DNA of 50,626 bases from an uncultured Mailhella sp. (GTDB lineage: Bacteria; Desulfobacterota; Desulfovibrionia; Desulfovibrionales; Desulfovibrionaceae), in NCBI GenBank assembly GCA_944322635.1, contig CALUPL010000011.1, forward strand, positions 1-50,626, given 5' to 3'. Under the pieces are notes generated by a model that was not told the origin of the DNA, searched no databases, and saw only the letters and a list, made by a program, of their open reading frames with translations. Positions 1-9,151 of the stretch are shown here, one piece after another (position 1 is the stretch's first letter; every line of letters begins with the position of its first letter). The position numbers and the translations under genes were made by a program.

Positions 1-2
1 TG

Positions 3-347
3 GATCGTCTGCTGAGCCTCAAGACCATGCAGGTGAGGCAGATCAACATCCGAAGCTTCATCAACTGGTGCGAACTGGAATATCAGGGCAAAATTCAGGC
101 CAGATATCTGAACTCCGGTTTTCCTCCCGCCATGACCAACAAGGATATCCGCTGCAAAGGAACCAAAAGGACCGGCTTCTCTCATGACGAACTGCACGCG
201 CTCTTCAGTGACAGAGCCGGTTATCTGAAGGCTACGGAAGGAAAGCCGACCATGTTCTGGGCTCCGTGGATTGCGCTTTATACCGGCATGAGAGTCGAAG
301 AAATCTGCCAGCTGCATATTTCCGACATATCATCATGGAATATCTGA
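3..347 (+). pseudogene. Truncated tyrosine-recombinase (phage-type integrase) fragment
   Basis: The reading frame is open to the left window edge and stops at 347, so only about 115 codons are visible. It contains part of an N-terminal SAM-like DNA-binding region (around RSFINWCELEY) and the start of the catalytic domain with the box I arginine in YTGMRVEEICQLHISD. Everything after box I, including the box II His-x-x-Arg and the tyrosine nucleophile, is missing because the frame ends at a stop a few codons later and turns into AT-rich DNA. It cannot be an active integrase as it stands. It probably marks the eroded end of an integrated element. The family call is good; the upstream part lies outside the window. 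Confidence 0.7.
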
Positions 348-1790
348 TCACAGAAACCCGTGTGATCTTGAATGGTGCAGACACAAAGTGTCAAACAAAA
401 ACACACTAAATCTAGATTGAAAAGCATAGCTCAGAAAAACAATTAAACAAGTCACATTATACCATATAAAAACCATACTTTTCTAGTATACTTATTATAT
501 TTATGAATTTTCTCTGATTACTTAATAAGCATGACATACTTTTTAATAATTTCTACATGAGATACAATATAAATTACCATCAATGACAGTGAATATTTCG
601 ATATGTATTCTAAATATTTATTTCTTTTAAAGTTATATTCTTTTAATATTACAAAAAAAGAAAAGCGGTACATACTGGCAATATAGCAAAATTATACCAT
701 ACTTTATAGTCAATATTTATATTAAAAGTATAACTTTGAAATATAACTATTAATAAAAATATTAATACAGAAAATAATCTATTTAATCTTAATGATAAAT
801 TATTGATATAATAACATATTATAACATATATCACATATGCATTACTAATACAAAAATCAATTTGTATAGGAATATTGCTAAAACCATAGTGACGTGATAG
901 TATGGTTATACTTAGAATACAAAAATATATTAAATAACTTTTGCCGGCAGTCGGTGTATAATATTCCAAATTATAGGAATATATATACACCAATAATTGC
1001 AGGCATATACTACGCATGTGGAAGATGAACCTATTGTAAAATAATATATTTAATATAAAAATTTTTCATTAAACGAATTTCCTTGTAATATAAAGAAAAC
1101 AATGATATAAAACAATCCACATTATAAAACATATTAATAATAATTTAACATTATGGCAAAAAATTGTTTTATACATTTTGCAGTAGATAGATCTTTATTT
1201 AAAATCAAAGCTCCGGACAAAAAAGAAAAAAGCGGAACACCAAGTCTACTAACAGTAAAACATATAATGCTTATAAAACGATAAACGCCATTATTATCTA
1301 ATAATACAGGATAATTAAAAAAAATATACTCTGTTCAATGGCAAAATATAACACATAATATAGCAATCATACGAATATAATCCAGTGCAACATTTCTTTC
1401 CATTATACACCCCATATAGTACTAAAACCCAAAAACAATACACTCATAAATTTATAGTTTAATAACATAAAAAATACATAAACTTTACTTTCACTATTCG
1501 CTTCACAATAAGCATTGGTGAGTATATCCCTATTTTCTTTTCATATCTATATTCAGAATCTGTTTCCATTCCTCAATCTCTTAATATTTTTATTAATTTT
1601 CTATATTTTATATCAGTATACTACATAATATAATAAATATACAACTATTTATATATAAAATTAACTTTTACTTATACAAATATATTCAATATATTTCATA
1701 TAATATTGTCACATATCTATTAATAAAATAAAAAATATTACTATTAATAAACAATCTTATTGATAACACTTATACCATCAAGGAAGAACT
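348..1790. other. Very AT-rich region with no convincing gene
   Basis: About 1.4 kb of strikingly AT-rich sequence with runs of A and T and stop codons in all frames. A perfect 7-bp inverted repeat (GATCACA...TGTGATC) sits just after the integrase stop at 346-367. Apart from one doubtful minus-strand frame (649-1017), no protein-coding signal is visible. The composition is far from that of the core genes further right, which suggests acquired or decaying DNA next to the broken integrase. Confidence 0.6.
649..1017 (-). CDS. Doubtful hydrophobic protein, possible acyltransferase-3 remnant
   Basis: A 122-codon frame rich in Ile, Tyr, Phe and Leu with three or four possible membrane segments. 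The phrase IPIQIDFCISNAYVIYVIICYYI loosely recalls the IPWQIDxAL...GYxIKK region of membrane-bound acyltransferase-3 proteins, which would make this a C-terminal piece of such a gene. No clear ribosome binding site is seen. Very AT-rich DNA readily gives hydrophobic chance frames, so this may well be spurious. Confidence 0.2.
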   Translation of the reverse strand: MRSICLQLLVYIYSYNLEYYTPTAGKSYLIYFCILSITILSRHYGFSNIPIQIDFCISNAYVIYVIICYYINNLSLRLNRLFSVLIFLLIVIFQSYTFNINIDYKVWYNFAILPVCTAFLFL

Positions 1791-2404
1791 ATGAAATTTA
1801 ATATTTATAATTTAAAATGGACAAGAGAACTCAGGACTATAAAATTTCTCGGACTTAAATTGAAATCACTACAAACCCTCATACGGATCTATGGCAGAAA
1901 ACCTATTATCACTTCCGCAATGACAATGCCCCCGTGCTCCAGATGTCTACAACGGAAAAGTTCTTTTCCTTCGCGGTGAAAACCAAATTTTCCGAAAGCA
2001 AGCATCGCTTTGACCAGTGCGGCGTAGTACTGTATCTGGACAGTGAAAACTGGCTGAAAGCCTCTGTGGAATATGAAAATAAAAACTTTCAGCATCTGGG
2101 CAGCGTAGTAACGAATCGTGGCTATTCCGACTGGGCAACTACAGAAATTCCTGCAAATATCAAATCCATGTGGTATCGCCTGAGCCGCCGTGAAGAAGAC
2201 TTTTGCATTGACTGCTCCAATGATGGAAAAATTTTTCACCAAATGCGTATCTGTCATCTTTTTGAAGCAAAAGAAGAAATCCGTTTTGGACTTTACGCAT
2301 GCAGTCCAGAAGAATCCTCTTTTCGCGCAGTATTCACCCATATGCAGATTACCGAATGCCAATGGATAGCCCATAACGGACAATTACCAGATACACAGGT
2401 ATGA
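1791..2404 (+). pseudogene. DUF1349 family protein, broken by a frameshift and a stop
   Basis: The N-terminal part starts at ATG 1791 (MKFNIYNLKWTRE) in one frame. The homologous continuation (IEITTNPHTDLWQKTYYHF then RNDNAPVLQM) is in another frame and runs to 2404. Between them, near 1829-1832, the frame must shift, and the second frame has an in-frame TAA at 1856-1858. The downstream part is typical of DUF1349 (concanavalin-A-like fold, the family of yeast regulation-of-enolase protein 1), with LDSENWLKASVEYEN and RGYSDWATTEIP. A shorter product from GTG 1934 is possible but would lack the first strands of the beta sandwich. No function is assigned beyond the family. Confidence 0.65.
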
Positions 2405-2629
2405 CATTTATTTTTATAAAAAACACCAGTAAATTAGAATTACAAAATTAAGATGATATCTATAAATATGTTCCATGTTCATATTCTCTATTCTTCCATA
2501 ATCAAGTCATTCTTTACTGCAATATCATCAGACATAAAGAAGAAAAAGTATAAATAGATACACTCATAGAACATATAAAAATATTTTATATAAATTATAT
2601 TTTAAATTAATCTGTATTGTAAAAAATAT

Positions 2630-2854
2630 TTAATGTCTTTTAGCCTTTATTTTCCATAAGCACTGGTTTTCACAGTACCACGGAGTAACAATATAGCCAT
2701 CCTTTTCCGCTGTCGCCCATGCCTGCCAGGCCCCTGTTTCTTCACATGGTTTATCGCAAATCACCAAAGACCCATCCGACTTACCGTGCTTACAAAAATA
2801 TCTGCTCTCTTTTGAAAGTGCCGGACTTTCAGTCTCAGTCTTACTCGCAGCCAT
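2630..2854 (-). CDS. Small Cys-containing protein of unknown function
   Basis: A 74-residue frame with a plausible ribosome binding site (AAGGAG, ten bases before the ATG). The sequence is polar with a Lys/Glu-rich start. It has five cysteines, spaced as one at YFCKHG, a pair at ICDKPC and a pair at WYCENQC, which could bind a metal, plus several tryptophans. I do not recognise the family. It stands alone between AT-rich DNA and the sulfatase terminator. Clear Shine-Dalgarno spacing and balanced composition in an AT-rich neighbourhood argue that it is real. Confidence 0.45.
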   Translation of the reverse strand: MAASKTETESPALSKESRYFCKHGKSDGSLVICDKPCEETGAWQAWATAEKDGYIVTPWYCENQCLWKIKAKRH

Positions 2855-3089
2855 GACACAATTTCTCCTTTTTTAAAATTATTCACATTTCCTATAGTCA
2901 GATTGGAAGACTCATTCTGCAGAATCAATAAAAGCTTCACTTTCAGCCGTCAACTGCCTGCTTGTCCCCCATGTTGCCATCTCTCATGTCGTATTTCCTC
3001 AAATACGGCAGATACCGTTCCCCCTTCTTTCCTCTGCCTCCGTATATCGTTCTTTGCAATCATAGACACATCCCTGTCCGGCCAGAGAC

Positions 3090-3127
3090 TGAAAAAAGTC
3101 TTTTCGGAGCCGAGAAAAACCGGCTCC
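3090..3127 (-). terminator. Rho-independent terminator of the alkylsulfatase gene
   Basis: On the minus strand a GGAGCCG/CGGCTCC stem with an 8-base loop is followed by GAAAAGACTTTTTT, about 30 bases past the stop codon at 3159. Confidence 0.6.
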
Positions 3128-3158
3128 CCAAAACCACGCCACTGCAGGCGAAGCCTTC

Positions 3159-4424
3159 TCAATTCGCTCTCAGCTCAAGAGCACAACTGAGAAGATAATT
3201 GATTCCGGTGATAGGTAATATCTCCCGGCTCAAACCTTCGAGAGCGTCCGCTTTTAACAGCCTGACCTCACGCCCCGCACCAAGAGCCAGCAACCAGTCA
3301 GCCAAACGACAGGCCCATCGCCAATCTTCCTTCGCCAGCGCATTTCGTGCAGCTTGAAGAAGTTTATCCTCTCCCCCTGCCAGACATGCCATGCGTTCGG
3401 CTTCTTCCTGTGGCGTCAGCGGAATAACGGCGGAAGGATTACCGTCGAACCAGCCGACCTTTGCTGCAAAAATGGCCCTTACCGACCACGGAACAGCGCC
3501 GTAAAACTCTGCCAAGTAGGACAAGGTACGTAATTTATCAGGCAACTCGATGGTCGCCGCAAGCTCATCAACGCTTTTACCTTCATTCATTCCATGAATG
3601 GTAGCCGTGTACACATACTCCAGTGCCTGTGCATAGTTTTCAAGAAAACAGGGAATTTCCTCCTCAAAAAGCGCCAGATTATGTCCACAGAGCAGCGCAC
3701 GCGCTGGAAATTCCTTGAGTCTTCGTATCCCTTTTGCCCACCGCTCAACATCACGATAAGCTCCCCCTCTCAGAGGATACAGATTGGGAAAACTTCCGTA
3801 CGCGGTATCCCCTCCAAAAAGAACTCTCTGTTCCGGCAGCCAGACTACGAGCATATCGGCGCTTTCCGTAGGTATTGTGTAAAGTTCCAGCCTGATGCCG
3901 TCCACGTCAAGTTCCGTTTTTCCTTCCGCTACCGGAACATTCGGTTTAATGGGGGATGCCGGAATCTCCTTATCAAAACGCGGCAGCATGAAGTTTTGTG
4001 TGTACCGTGCTGTGGGAATGTCAAATCCGAACTGACGACGTGTACGCTTCATGAGTATCTTCTCAAGTCCCTTACCGTCACGAGACTCCGCACCAAAGCC
4101 ATGATGTCCCCAGACGGGAACATCGGCTTCCCCATCAAGAAAAACACTACCACCACAACAATGATCAGGATGGCTGTGAGTCAGAATAACACCCTGAAGG
4201 GATCCTGGTGCCAGGGTGCTGATTTCTTCTCGCGCACGACGAACCAAAGGAATATTATCCCCCGTATCTATCATGAGGTATCCATGCCGTGTAGCAATGG
4301 CAGCGAAATTTGACGAACTGTAGCCGATGAATGCCCACACACCGCAGCCAAGTTCTACTCTGCGTTGTTCAAGTGCCTGATGACCATGCTGAGGCAACGC
4401 GTGAAATCCCGGATAATCCTTCAT
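3159..4424 (-). CDS. MBL-fold alkylsulfatase-like hydrolase (class III, BDS1/SdsA type), short form
   Basis: A 421-residue metallo-beta-lactamase-fold protein. It shows the zinc motif THSHPDHCCGG (near residue 102), a TESADM segment, GGDTAYG and, after the catalytic domain, YGAVPWSVRAIFAAKVGWFDGNP, which is the signature of linear primary alkylsulfatases. Family members hydrolyse alkyl sulfate esters to an alcohol and inorganic sulfate. SdsA1-type enzymes are over 600 residues with a secretion signal and a C-terminal SCP2-like lipid-binding domain; this one has no obvious signal peptide and ends at the dimerisation region (LLSCALELRAN), so the SCP2 domain is absent. A good ribosome binding site (GGAGG) precedes the ATG. 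Substrate is unknown; release of sulfate would suit a sulfate reducer. A TTCGATATCAAA motif lies just upstream. Confidence 0.75.
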   Translation of the reverse strand: MKDYPGFHALPQHGHQALEQRRVELGCGVWAFIGYSSSNFAAIATRHGYLMIDTGDNIPLVRRAREEISTLAPGSLQGVILTHSHPDHCCGGSVFLDGEADVPVWGHHGFGAESRDGKGLEKILMKRTRRQFGFDIPTARYTQNFMLPRFDKEIPASPIKPNVPVAEGKTELDVDGIRLELYTIPTESADMLVVWLPEQRVLFGGDTAYGSFPNLYPLRGGAYRDVERWAKGIRRLKEFPARALLCGHNLALFEEEIPCFLENYAQALEYVYTATIHGMNEGKSVDELAATIELPDKLRTLSYLAEFYGAVPWSVRAIFAAKVGWFDGNPSAVIPLTPQEEAERMACLAGGEDKLLQAARNALAKEDWRWACRLADWLLALGAGREVRLLKADALEGLSREILPITGINYLLSCALELRAN

Positions 4425-4450
4425 AGATACGCCTCCGAATTTATTTTTAT

Positions 4451-4462
4451 TTCGATATCAAA
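4451..4462 (-). promoter_or_regulatory. TTCGATATCAAA motif upstream of the alkylsulfatase gene
   Basis: This 12-base motif lies 27 bases before the sulfatase start codon. The same 12 bases occur in the marR promoter (40491-40502), and a close variant in the cupin promoter (41051-41062). It may be a shared MarR operator. Evidence is sequence identity and position only. Confidence 0.3.
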
Positions 4463-4629
4463 ATGCTTTTCAGCAGACAACCCCTTCCCTCATAAAGCGG
4501 ATAAAATAAAAAAATCAATAAACTAAAAAAGTTTTCAATATTTCAAAGCCATATCAAACCCTTGAGATTACGATACCTCCTATACAATACAACCAGAAGA
4601 GAACTCGCCCCTCCTGCAGCTGGCAACGA

Positions 4630-4675
4630 AAAAAGATTAAAATAAAAGCCATGGATTCCGCAGGAAACCATGGCT
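4630..4675 (-). terminator. Rho-independent terminator of the metallophosphoesterase gene
   Basis: On the minus strand an 8-bp perfect stem (AGCCATGG/CCATGGCT, 13-base loop) is followed by TTTTATTTTAATCTTTTTT, 40 bases past the stop. Confidence 0.75.
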
Positions 4676-4714
4676 CAGTCCTATGGATGCTGGCTCTGCC
4701 GACGAAAAACAGGA

Positions 4715-5890
4715 CTATTTTGCAGATGTATCAAAAGTCAGCGGCACGGTTCTGGTCTGTCCCCAAGTTGTCATATCAGTAGCATTGGTATTCCACATGA
4801 CTTCACGAACCGTCATTCTGCCTGTATCCGTATCCGCGGAAATAAGAAGGAAAGAAAGCTCCGTCTCATCCCCGGCAGAAACATCACCCTTCATCGGAGA
4901 GTCCACACGAAATACGGGAAGAGAAATGGTATAATCCGGTCCCTGCCAGTTATAGAACTCATTGAAATTTTCATGACCATGGAAATAGGCCCGAATGGCG
5001 GGATGGTCTTTCAGGAACTTTTCCAGCTCACGGTGCTCACGAACAGGACGTTCCGTTATTACACCAACACTCGATACATCAGGCGTAAGATTTTCGAATT
5101 TATCTTCAGCATTGATATCATGCTTACCGTTGGGATTGGTCAGCCTGTTGGCGGTAAGATCCGGCGGCATATGCGTAAACAGCAGAGCTGCCTGCCCTTT
5201 TGGCATCTTCTTCAGCTCACTCTCCATCCAGGACCGACTGGAAGTATCCGGCCAGATACCCATAACAAGAAGATGCAATCCTCCCTTTTCCCTGCTGAGC
5301 ACTACCCGTTGCGCATAGGGATCAAAGGAAGAAAACTTCTTACCAAAGGCCCTCTCAGTCATGGCTCTCAAGGCTCCATCATCCTTTGAAGGATACATGG
5401 GGCGGAAAAAACCTACCGCATTGGTCATATCATGATTGCCGGGCACAGCAAGAAGCTCAGCAGGTTTTCCCTGCCTGTCTTTGAGCTTCAACCCCCTGCC
5501 GTACTGATCCATAAACATTTCCCAACAGGCCGTTGCCGTCATGGGAGCCTTATCCTTGGATCCTTCCATTCTATTGGCTATATCACCGGTAGAAATGACA
5601 TAGTCTATCCATTCCACAGGCTTTCCGGCCATGACTCCGCCATCTGGAGGAAAAACAAGACCCGGCAGCTTATTGATGGAATTGACGAGTGCAGCATTGA
5701 CTTCAACGGCCGAAACCTGTTTCTTCCCTCTGAAGGCCTTTCTGGAAATGCCGTAATGCTGATCAGATGTATAAACTATCTGAATGATCTCGGCACAGGC
5801 ATCACCAGGCAACACAGAGGAAAACACCAGGGCCAGAACCATTGCCGCGAGAATACGCCAACGGCACTTCTTATGGCTGACAGCAATCAT
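4715..5890 (-). CDS. Secreted calcineurin-like metallophosphoesterase
   Basis: About 391 residues. The N-terminus is a signal peptide (basic start, a hydrophobic core around AAMVLALVFSSVL, and a likely cleavage after ACA). The metal-binding motifs of the family follow in order: SDQHYG, GDIAN, GNHD, a lone His in FTHMP, and HGHEN. The protein should therefore be a periplasmic or exported phosphomonoesterase or phosphodiesterase using two metal ions; its substrate cannot be told. An ATG five codons upstream (5905) is in frame, but AAAGGAG sits five bases before the ATG at 5890, which decides the start. It is monocistronic by its own terminator. Confidence 0.8.
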   Translation of the reverse strand: MIAVSHKKCRWRILAAMVLALVFSSVLPGDACAEIIQIVYTSDQHYGISRKAFRGKKQVSAVEVNAALVNSINKLPGLVFPPDGGVMAGKPVEWIDYVISTGDIANRMEGSKDKAPMTATACWEMFMDQYGRGLKLKDRQGKPAELLAVPGNHDMTNAVGFFRPMYPSKDDGALRAMTERAFGKKFSSFDPYAQRVVLSREKGGLHLLVMGIWPDTSSRSWMESELKKMPKGQAALLFTHMPPDLTANRLTNPNGKHDINAEDKFENLTPDVSSVGVITERPVREHRELEKFLKDHPAIRAYFHGHENFNEFYNWQGPDYTISLPVFRVDSPMKGDVSAGDETELSFLLISADTDTGRMTVREVMWNTNATDMTTWGQTRTVPLTFDTSAK

Positions 5891-6138
5891 AAAATCTCCT
5901 TTCATACTGCTTTGCTGAAGTACATCTTCATCAAAATGCCATGTACATGGCCAACATAGGCAGTCATGATGAAAAAAGCATGAAGGAGAAATGACGATTT
6001 CTTTACAAAACGACTCAAGTCATAAAACTGGAACAAATGGCCTGAATACGGCGAAATTCATTCGAATCTCGTATGAAACAGCAGCTTTTTCCTTTCGTTA
6101 TCCGGCACGATTGAAAGATCAGACGCTGAATCTGCTGA

Positions 6139-7071
6139 TTACTTAATATACTTTTGAATAACACGAAGTACATTTTTAATGTCGAGGGGCTTGGCGATAT
6201 GGGCATTCATACCGCACGCCATGCAATTCTGAATATCCTCAGAAAAGGCATCGGCCGTCATGGCAATGATGGGAATATCTGCATCCGGTCTATCCAAGGC
6301 CCTTAATGCCCTGGCGGCTTCATAACCGTTCATGACCGGCATTCGAATATCCATGAGTACAATATCATAATGCCCCGGTTTTGAATTTTTGAACTTATCA
6401 ACACAGATTTGCCCATTTTCAGCCCAGTCAACGGAAAAACCTTTTTCGCTGAGAAGAGCATCCGCTATCTCCCAGTTCAGTTCGTTATCCTCTGCCAGAA
6501 GTATATGCTTCCCAGACCAGTCGGAATTACTGTTATCTGCAATCAGATCGACAGTATTTTCCTCTGCAAATGCCTTCATTCCATGAAACAGTGTTGATTT
6601 AAATAACGGCTTCGAAATAAATCCCGATATTCCGGCCCCTCGAGCTTCCTTTTCTATATCTGTCCAGTCGTAAGAAGATATGAGCAGAACCGGAATAGAA
6701 TTTCCAAGTTTTTCCCGTATCCTTCTGGCTGTCGCAAGACCGTCCATTTCCGGCATTTTCCAGTCAAGCAATATCACATGGTAATCTTTACCTTCCGCAT
6801 GTTTTTGTTCCGCCATGCCTATGGCATCATGGCCGCTTGAAGCACAGTCAACATTCATCCCCATTTCTTTTAGCGACAGTGCCGCTGTGCGACAAAGTTC
6901 TTCATCGTCATCAACAACAAGGACATCCCAACAGGGTAATTTCATTTCCTGCTCAGCAACATTAACCCTCTTCATGTCGAGAATAACATGAAATGTCGTA
7001 CCTTCATTAACTTTACTGCGAATATCTATTGATCCTTTCATTTCATCAATAATATATTTTATTATAGACAT
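6139..7071 (-). CDS. Hybrid histidine kinase, C-terminal part (ATPase end plus two receiver domains), separated by frameshift
   Basis: The frame encodes the end of a HATPase_c domain (G2-like GTGLGMSIIKYIIDEMKG lies partly before the listed start), then two receiver domains. The first has DDDEE and LLDWKMPEMDG; the second has AEDNELN and LMDIRMPVMNG, each with the phospho-acceptor Asp and a downstream Lys (SKPL, AKPL). The homologous frame extends upstream of 7071 into the preceding gene: the codons for RENNACVNKIEGTGLG are read without a stop to about 7118, where the kinase N-terminal frame has drifted. It is thus the tail of the kinase at 7098-8702, not an independent gene. If translated alone it would be a double receiver without a kinase. 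Confidence 0.75.
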   Translation of the reverse strand: MSIIKYIIDEMKGSIDIRSKVNEGTTFHVILDMKRVNVAEQEMKLPCWDVLVVDDDEELCRTAALSLKEMGMNVDCASSGHDAIGMAEQKHAEGKDYHVILLDWKMPEMDGLATARRIREKLGNSIPVLLISSYDWTDIEKEARGAGISGFISKPLFKSTLFHGMKAFAEENTVDLIADNSNSDWSGKHILLAEDNELNWEIADALLSEKGFSVDWAENGQICVDKFKNSKPGHYDIVLMDIRMPVMNGYEAARALRALDRPDADIPIIAMTADAFSEDIQNCMACGMNAHIAKPLDIKNVLRVIQKYIK

Positions 7072-7097
7072 ACCAAGGCCTGTCCCTTCTATTTTAT

Positions 7098-8702
7098 TTA
7101 CACAAGCATTATTTTCACGGCAAATGAATCAAATATTCTTTTTTGAAATTCCTCTGTCATACCTATGCCGGAATCCGCAACTAAGATATGTGTACGCACA
7201 TAGGAATCTCCTAAAGCGGAATTCTCTTGATACAATTCTATTTGAATCAGTCCACCCTGAGGAGTAAATTTAAGAGCATTTGACAGAAGGTTCAATAATA
7301 TCTGACTTAAACGAACTGAATCTGAATATACATTTTCTGTCTGAATATTGTAAATATGAATATCAAATTTTTGATTTTTGGCTTTTATTTGAGGCTGAAT
7401 AATGCCGACAATACCATCCATAACTTCTCGTAATGATACTGTATCCATGTGTAAAGAAAGCTTTCCACTTTCTATTTTCGACATATCCAATACATCATTT
7501 ATAAGGCCAAGTAGATGTCTACTTGAAAGAGTAATTTTTCTCAGACAATTTTGTACAACAGCGGTATTTTCTATATTTGCTTCGGCAATTGTAGTCATAC
7601 CTACTATGGCATTCATGGGAGTACGAATGTCATGACTCATATTAGACAAAAACTCGCTCTTGGCCCTGCTGGCCCTGTCGGCCTTAGCTTTTGCACTTTC
7701 AAGTTCGACAATCTGCCTTCTCGACATTCGCGAATAAAAGAAAAACATTGCCAGAAGCGGCAAGAGAAGCAAAATTCCGGCACCGATGGCCGTATATATG
7801 CGCTGGCTCCATAAATGATCGATAACCTGATCCAATGCCCCATACGGCATATCAGTAACAAGATACCAGTCAGAATTAGGTAGCGGCGAAGAATGAATAT
7901 GATGTCGCTCTCCGTCAATAGTCAAAAACATTGTATAATCATCATTATGATTTATGCTTTTTTGAAAATCCACAAGCATTTCACTTGTCGTTTTTCCATT
8001 AAACTGAGCCGTATGCTCAAACCATTTATAATAATTATCTTCTTTAACAGAAGAATTTCTAAAAACAAAGCTTCCGTCCTTTCGTATGATATGAGAGAAG
8101 ACCATACTTTTATCCATATCCAACGAAAGCATATCACTTATGTATTCTAAAGGTAGTCCGACGACCAAAGCCGTACATACCTTTCCATTTTTCATGGGAT
8201 ATCCTTCTGATATGGGGTATCCCACAGAAATACCTAAAATCGCAAGTTCATGTCCTGATGCAGAAATTCCAGATGCAACATTACGCTTACCATCATTCAT
8301 ACTATCAATAAAATCGTGTTCATTAACAATATTTACATTATCACCCAATAATATTTCTGCATGACCATCTGTAGAATACAATGCAAGATATGTAAACTCT
8401 CGTATTTTAGCACTTTCTATTAAATCATTAATTATATCTTCATTAAAATATTCAATAGTATCTGGATGACTTCTATTAATAATACCTTCAACCTGTTTAA
8501 ATTTCAGCTCAATAATAGACCGAAAATGAAGTTGCATTTGATAATTCATAGCATTCATATATATAGATCCCAGAGTATTACTTGCTATGCTCCCCTGACG
8601 AATCATAGAAAAACTACTCCAGACAAAAACACCTATACAAAGGAGAACACAAATTATGCTGACAAGAAAAAAATGATTATTCTTTTTCATAAAAGCGCAC
8701 AT
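7098..8702 (-). CDS. Sensor histidine kinase, N-terminal part (dCache-like sensor, HisKA, partial HATPase), ended by frameshift
   Basis: The gene encodes an N-terminal membrane helix (FFLVSIICVLLCIGVFVW), a periplasmic dCache-like sensor of roughly 270 residues, a second helix (GAGILLLLPLLAMFFFY), a HisKA box with the phospho-acceptor His in SHDIRTPMNAIVG (near residue 357), and the N and G1 boxes of the ATPase (LLNLLSNALKF, DSGIGM). The frame then goes off after RIFDSF and stops at 7098. Restoring one base near 7118 gives RIFDSF-x-RENNACVNKIEGTGLG, the normal family sequence, and joins it to the receiver domains at 6139-7071. An ATG at 8690 (MKKNNHFF) is an alternative start. Next to Hpt and REC/HD-GYP genes, it was probably the kinase of that phosphorelay. 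Confidence 0.75.
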   Translation of the reverse strand: MCAFMKKNNHFFLVSIICVLLCIGVFVWSSFSMIRQGSIASNTLGSIYMNAMNYQMQLHFRSIIELKFKQVEGIINRSHPDTIEYFNEDIINDLIESAKIREFTYLALYSTDGHAEILLGDNVNIVNEHDFIDSMNDGKRNVASGISASGHELAILGISVGYPISEGYPMKNGKVCTALVVGLPLEYISDMLSLDMDKSMVFSHIIRKDGSFVFRNSSVKEDNYYKWFEHTAQFNGKTTSEMLVDFQKSINHNDDYTMFLTIDGERHHIHSSPLPNSDWYLVTDMPYGALDQVIDHLWSQRIYTAIGAGILLLLPLLAMFFFYSRMSRRQIVELESAKAKADRASRAKSEFLSNMSHDIRTPMNAIVGMTTIAEANIENTAVVQNCLRKITLSSRHLLGLINDVLDMSKIESGKLSLHMDTVSLREVMDGIVGIIQPQIKAKNQKFDIHIYNIQTENVYSDSVRLSQILLNLLSNALKFTPQGGLIQIELYQENSALGDSYVRTHILVADSGIGMTEEFQKRIFDSFAVKIMLV

Positions 8703-8789
8703 TACTTGCTTATACTACCTGAAAAAATTCATAACTTTTTTCTTATCAGTGAGATATTTTATATATTCATATTTATATATTGAAATATA

Positions 8790-9149
8790 TCAGTCAAAAG
8801 CATTGTGTATAGCAGAAACAGCACTATTATATTTATCTGTTATATCTGACATCATAGCTACAGCTGCATCATATTCGTATCGTCTCAATTTTTGGACCAT
8901 ACAGTCAACAAGAACAAAAAGATGATTAAGAGATAAGTTACCGCATACACCTTTTAAAGTATGTGCGGCATCCATTACTGCATTTTCATCTTTATTCCTT
9001 ATAGCTTCAACAAGTTTTTCATAACTTGAATCGATAAGAAATTTTTTAAGCAATCTCTCAACCAACGCTTCACTTCCCATGCATCGTTTTAATACATCAT
9101 CAACATCAATACCACCAGCAATTAAACTCTCTCTTACAGTTATATCCAT
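8790..9149 (-). CDS. Histidine phosphotransfer (Hpt) protein
   Basis: A 119-residue single-domain helical protein with the Hpt phospho-acceptor motif AAHTLKGVCGNL. Such proteins relay phosphate from the receiver of a hybrid kinase to a separate response regulator. It directly follows the REC/HD-GYP gene: the AAGGAG ribosome binding site overlaps that gene's last codons and its TAG stop is two bases before this ATG, so translation is probably coupled. The hybrid kinase gene follows on the same strand. The natural reading is kinase receiver to Hpt to REC/HD-GYP. Confidence 0.85.
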   Translation of the reverse strand: MDITVRESLIAGGIDVDDVLKRCMGSEALVERLLKKFLIDSSYEKLVEAIRNKDENAVMDAAHTLKGVCGNLSLNHLFVLVDCMVQKLRRYEYDAAVAMMSDITDKYNSAVSAIHNAFD

Positions 9150-9151
9150 TT

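Noticed and set aside
6015..6206. Minus-strand frame after the hybrid kinase
   Set aside because: It overlaps the end of the second receiver domain out of frame and lacks a ribosome binding site and recognisable sequence.
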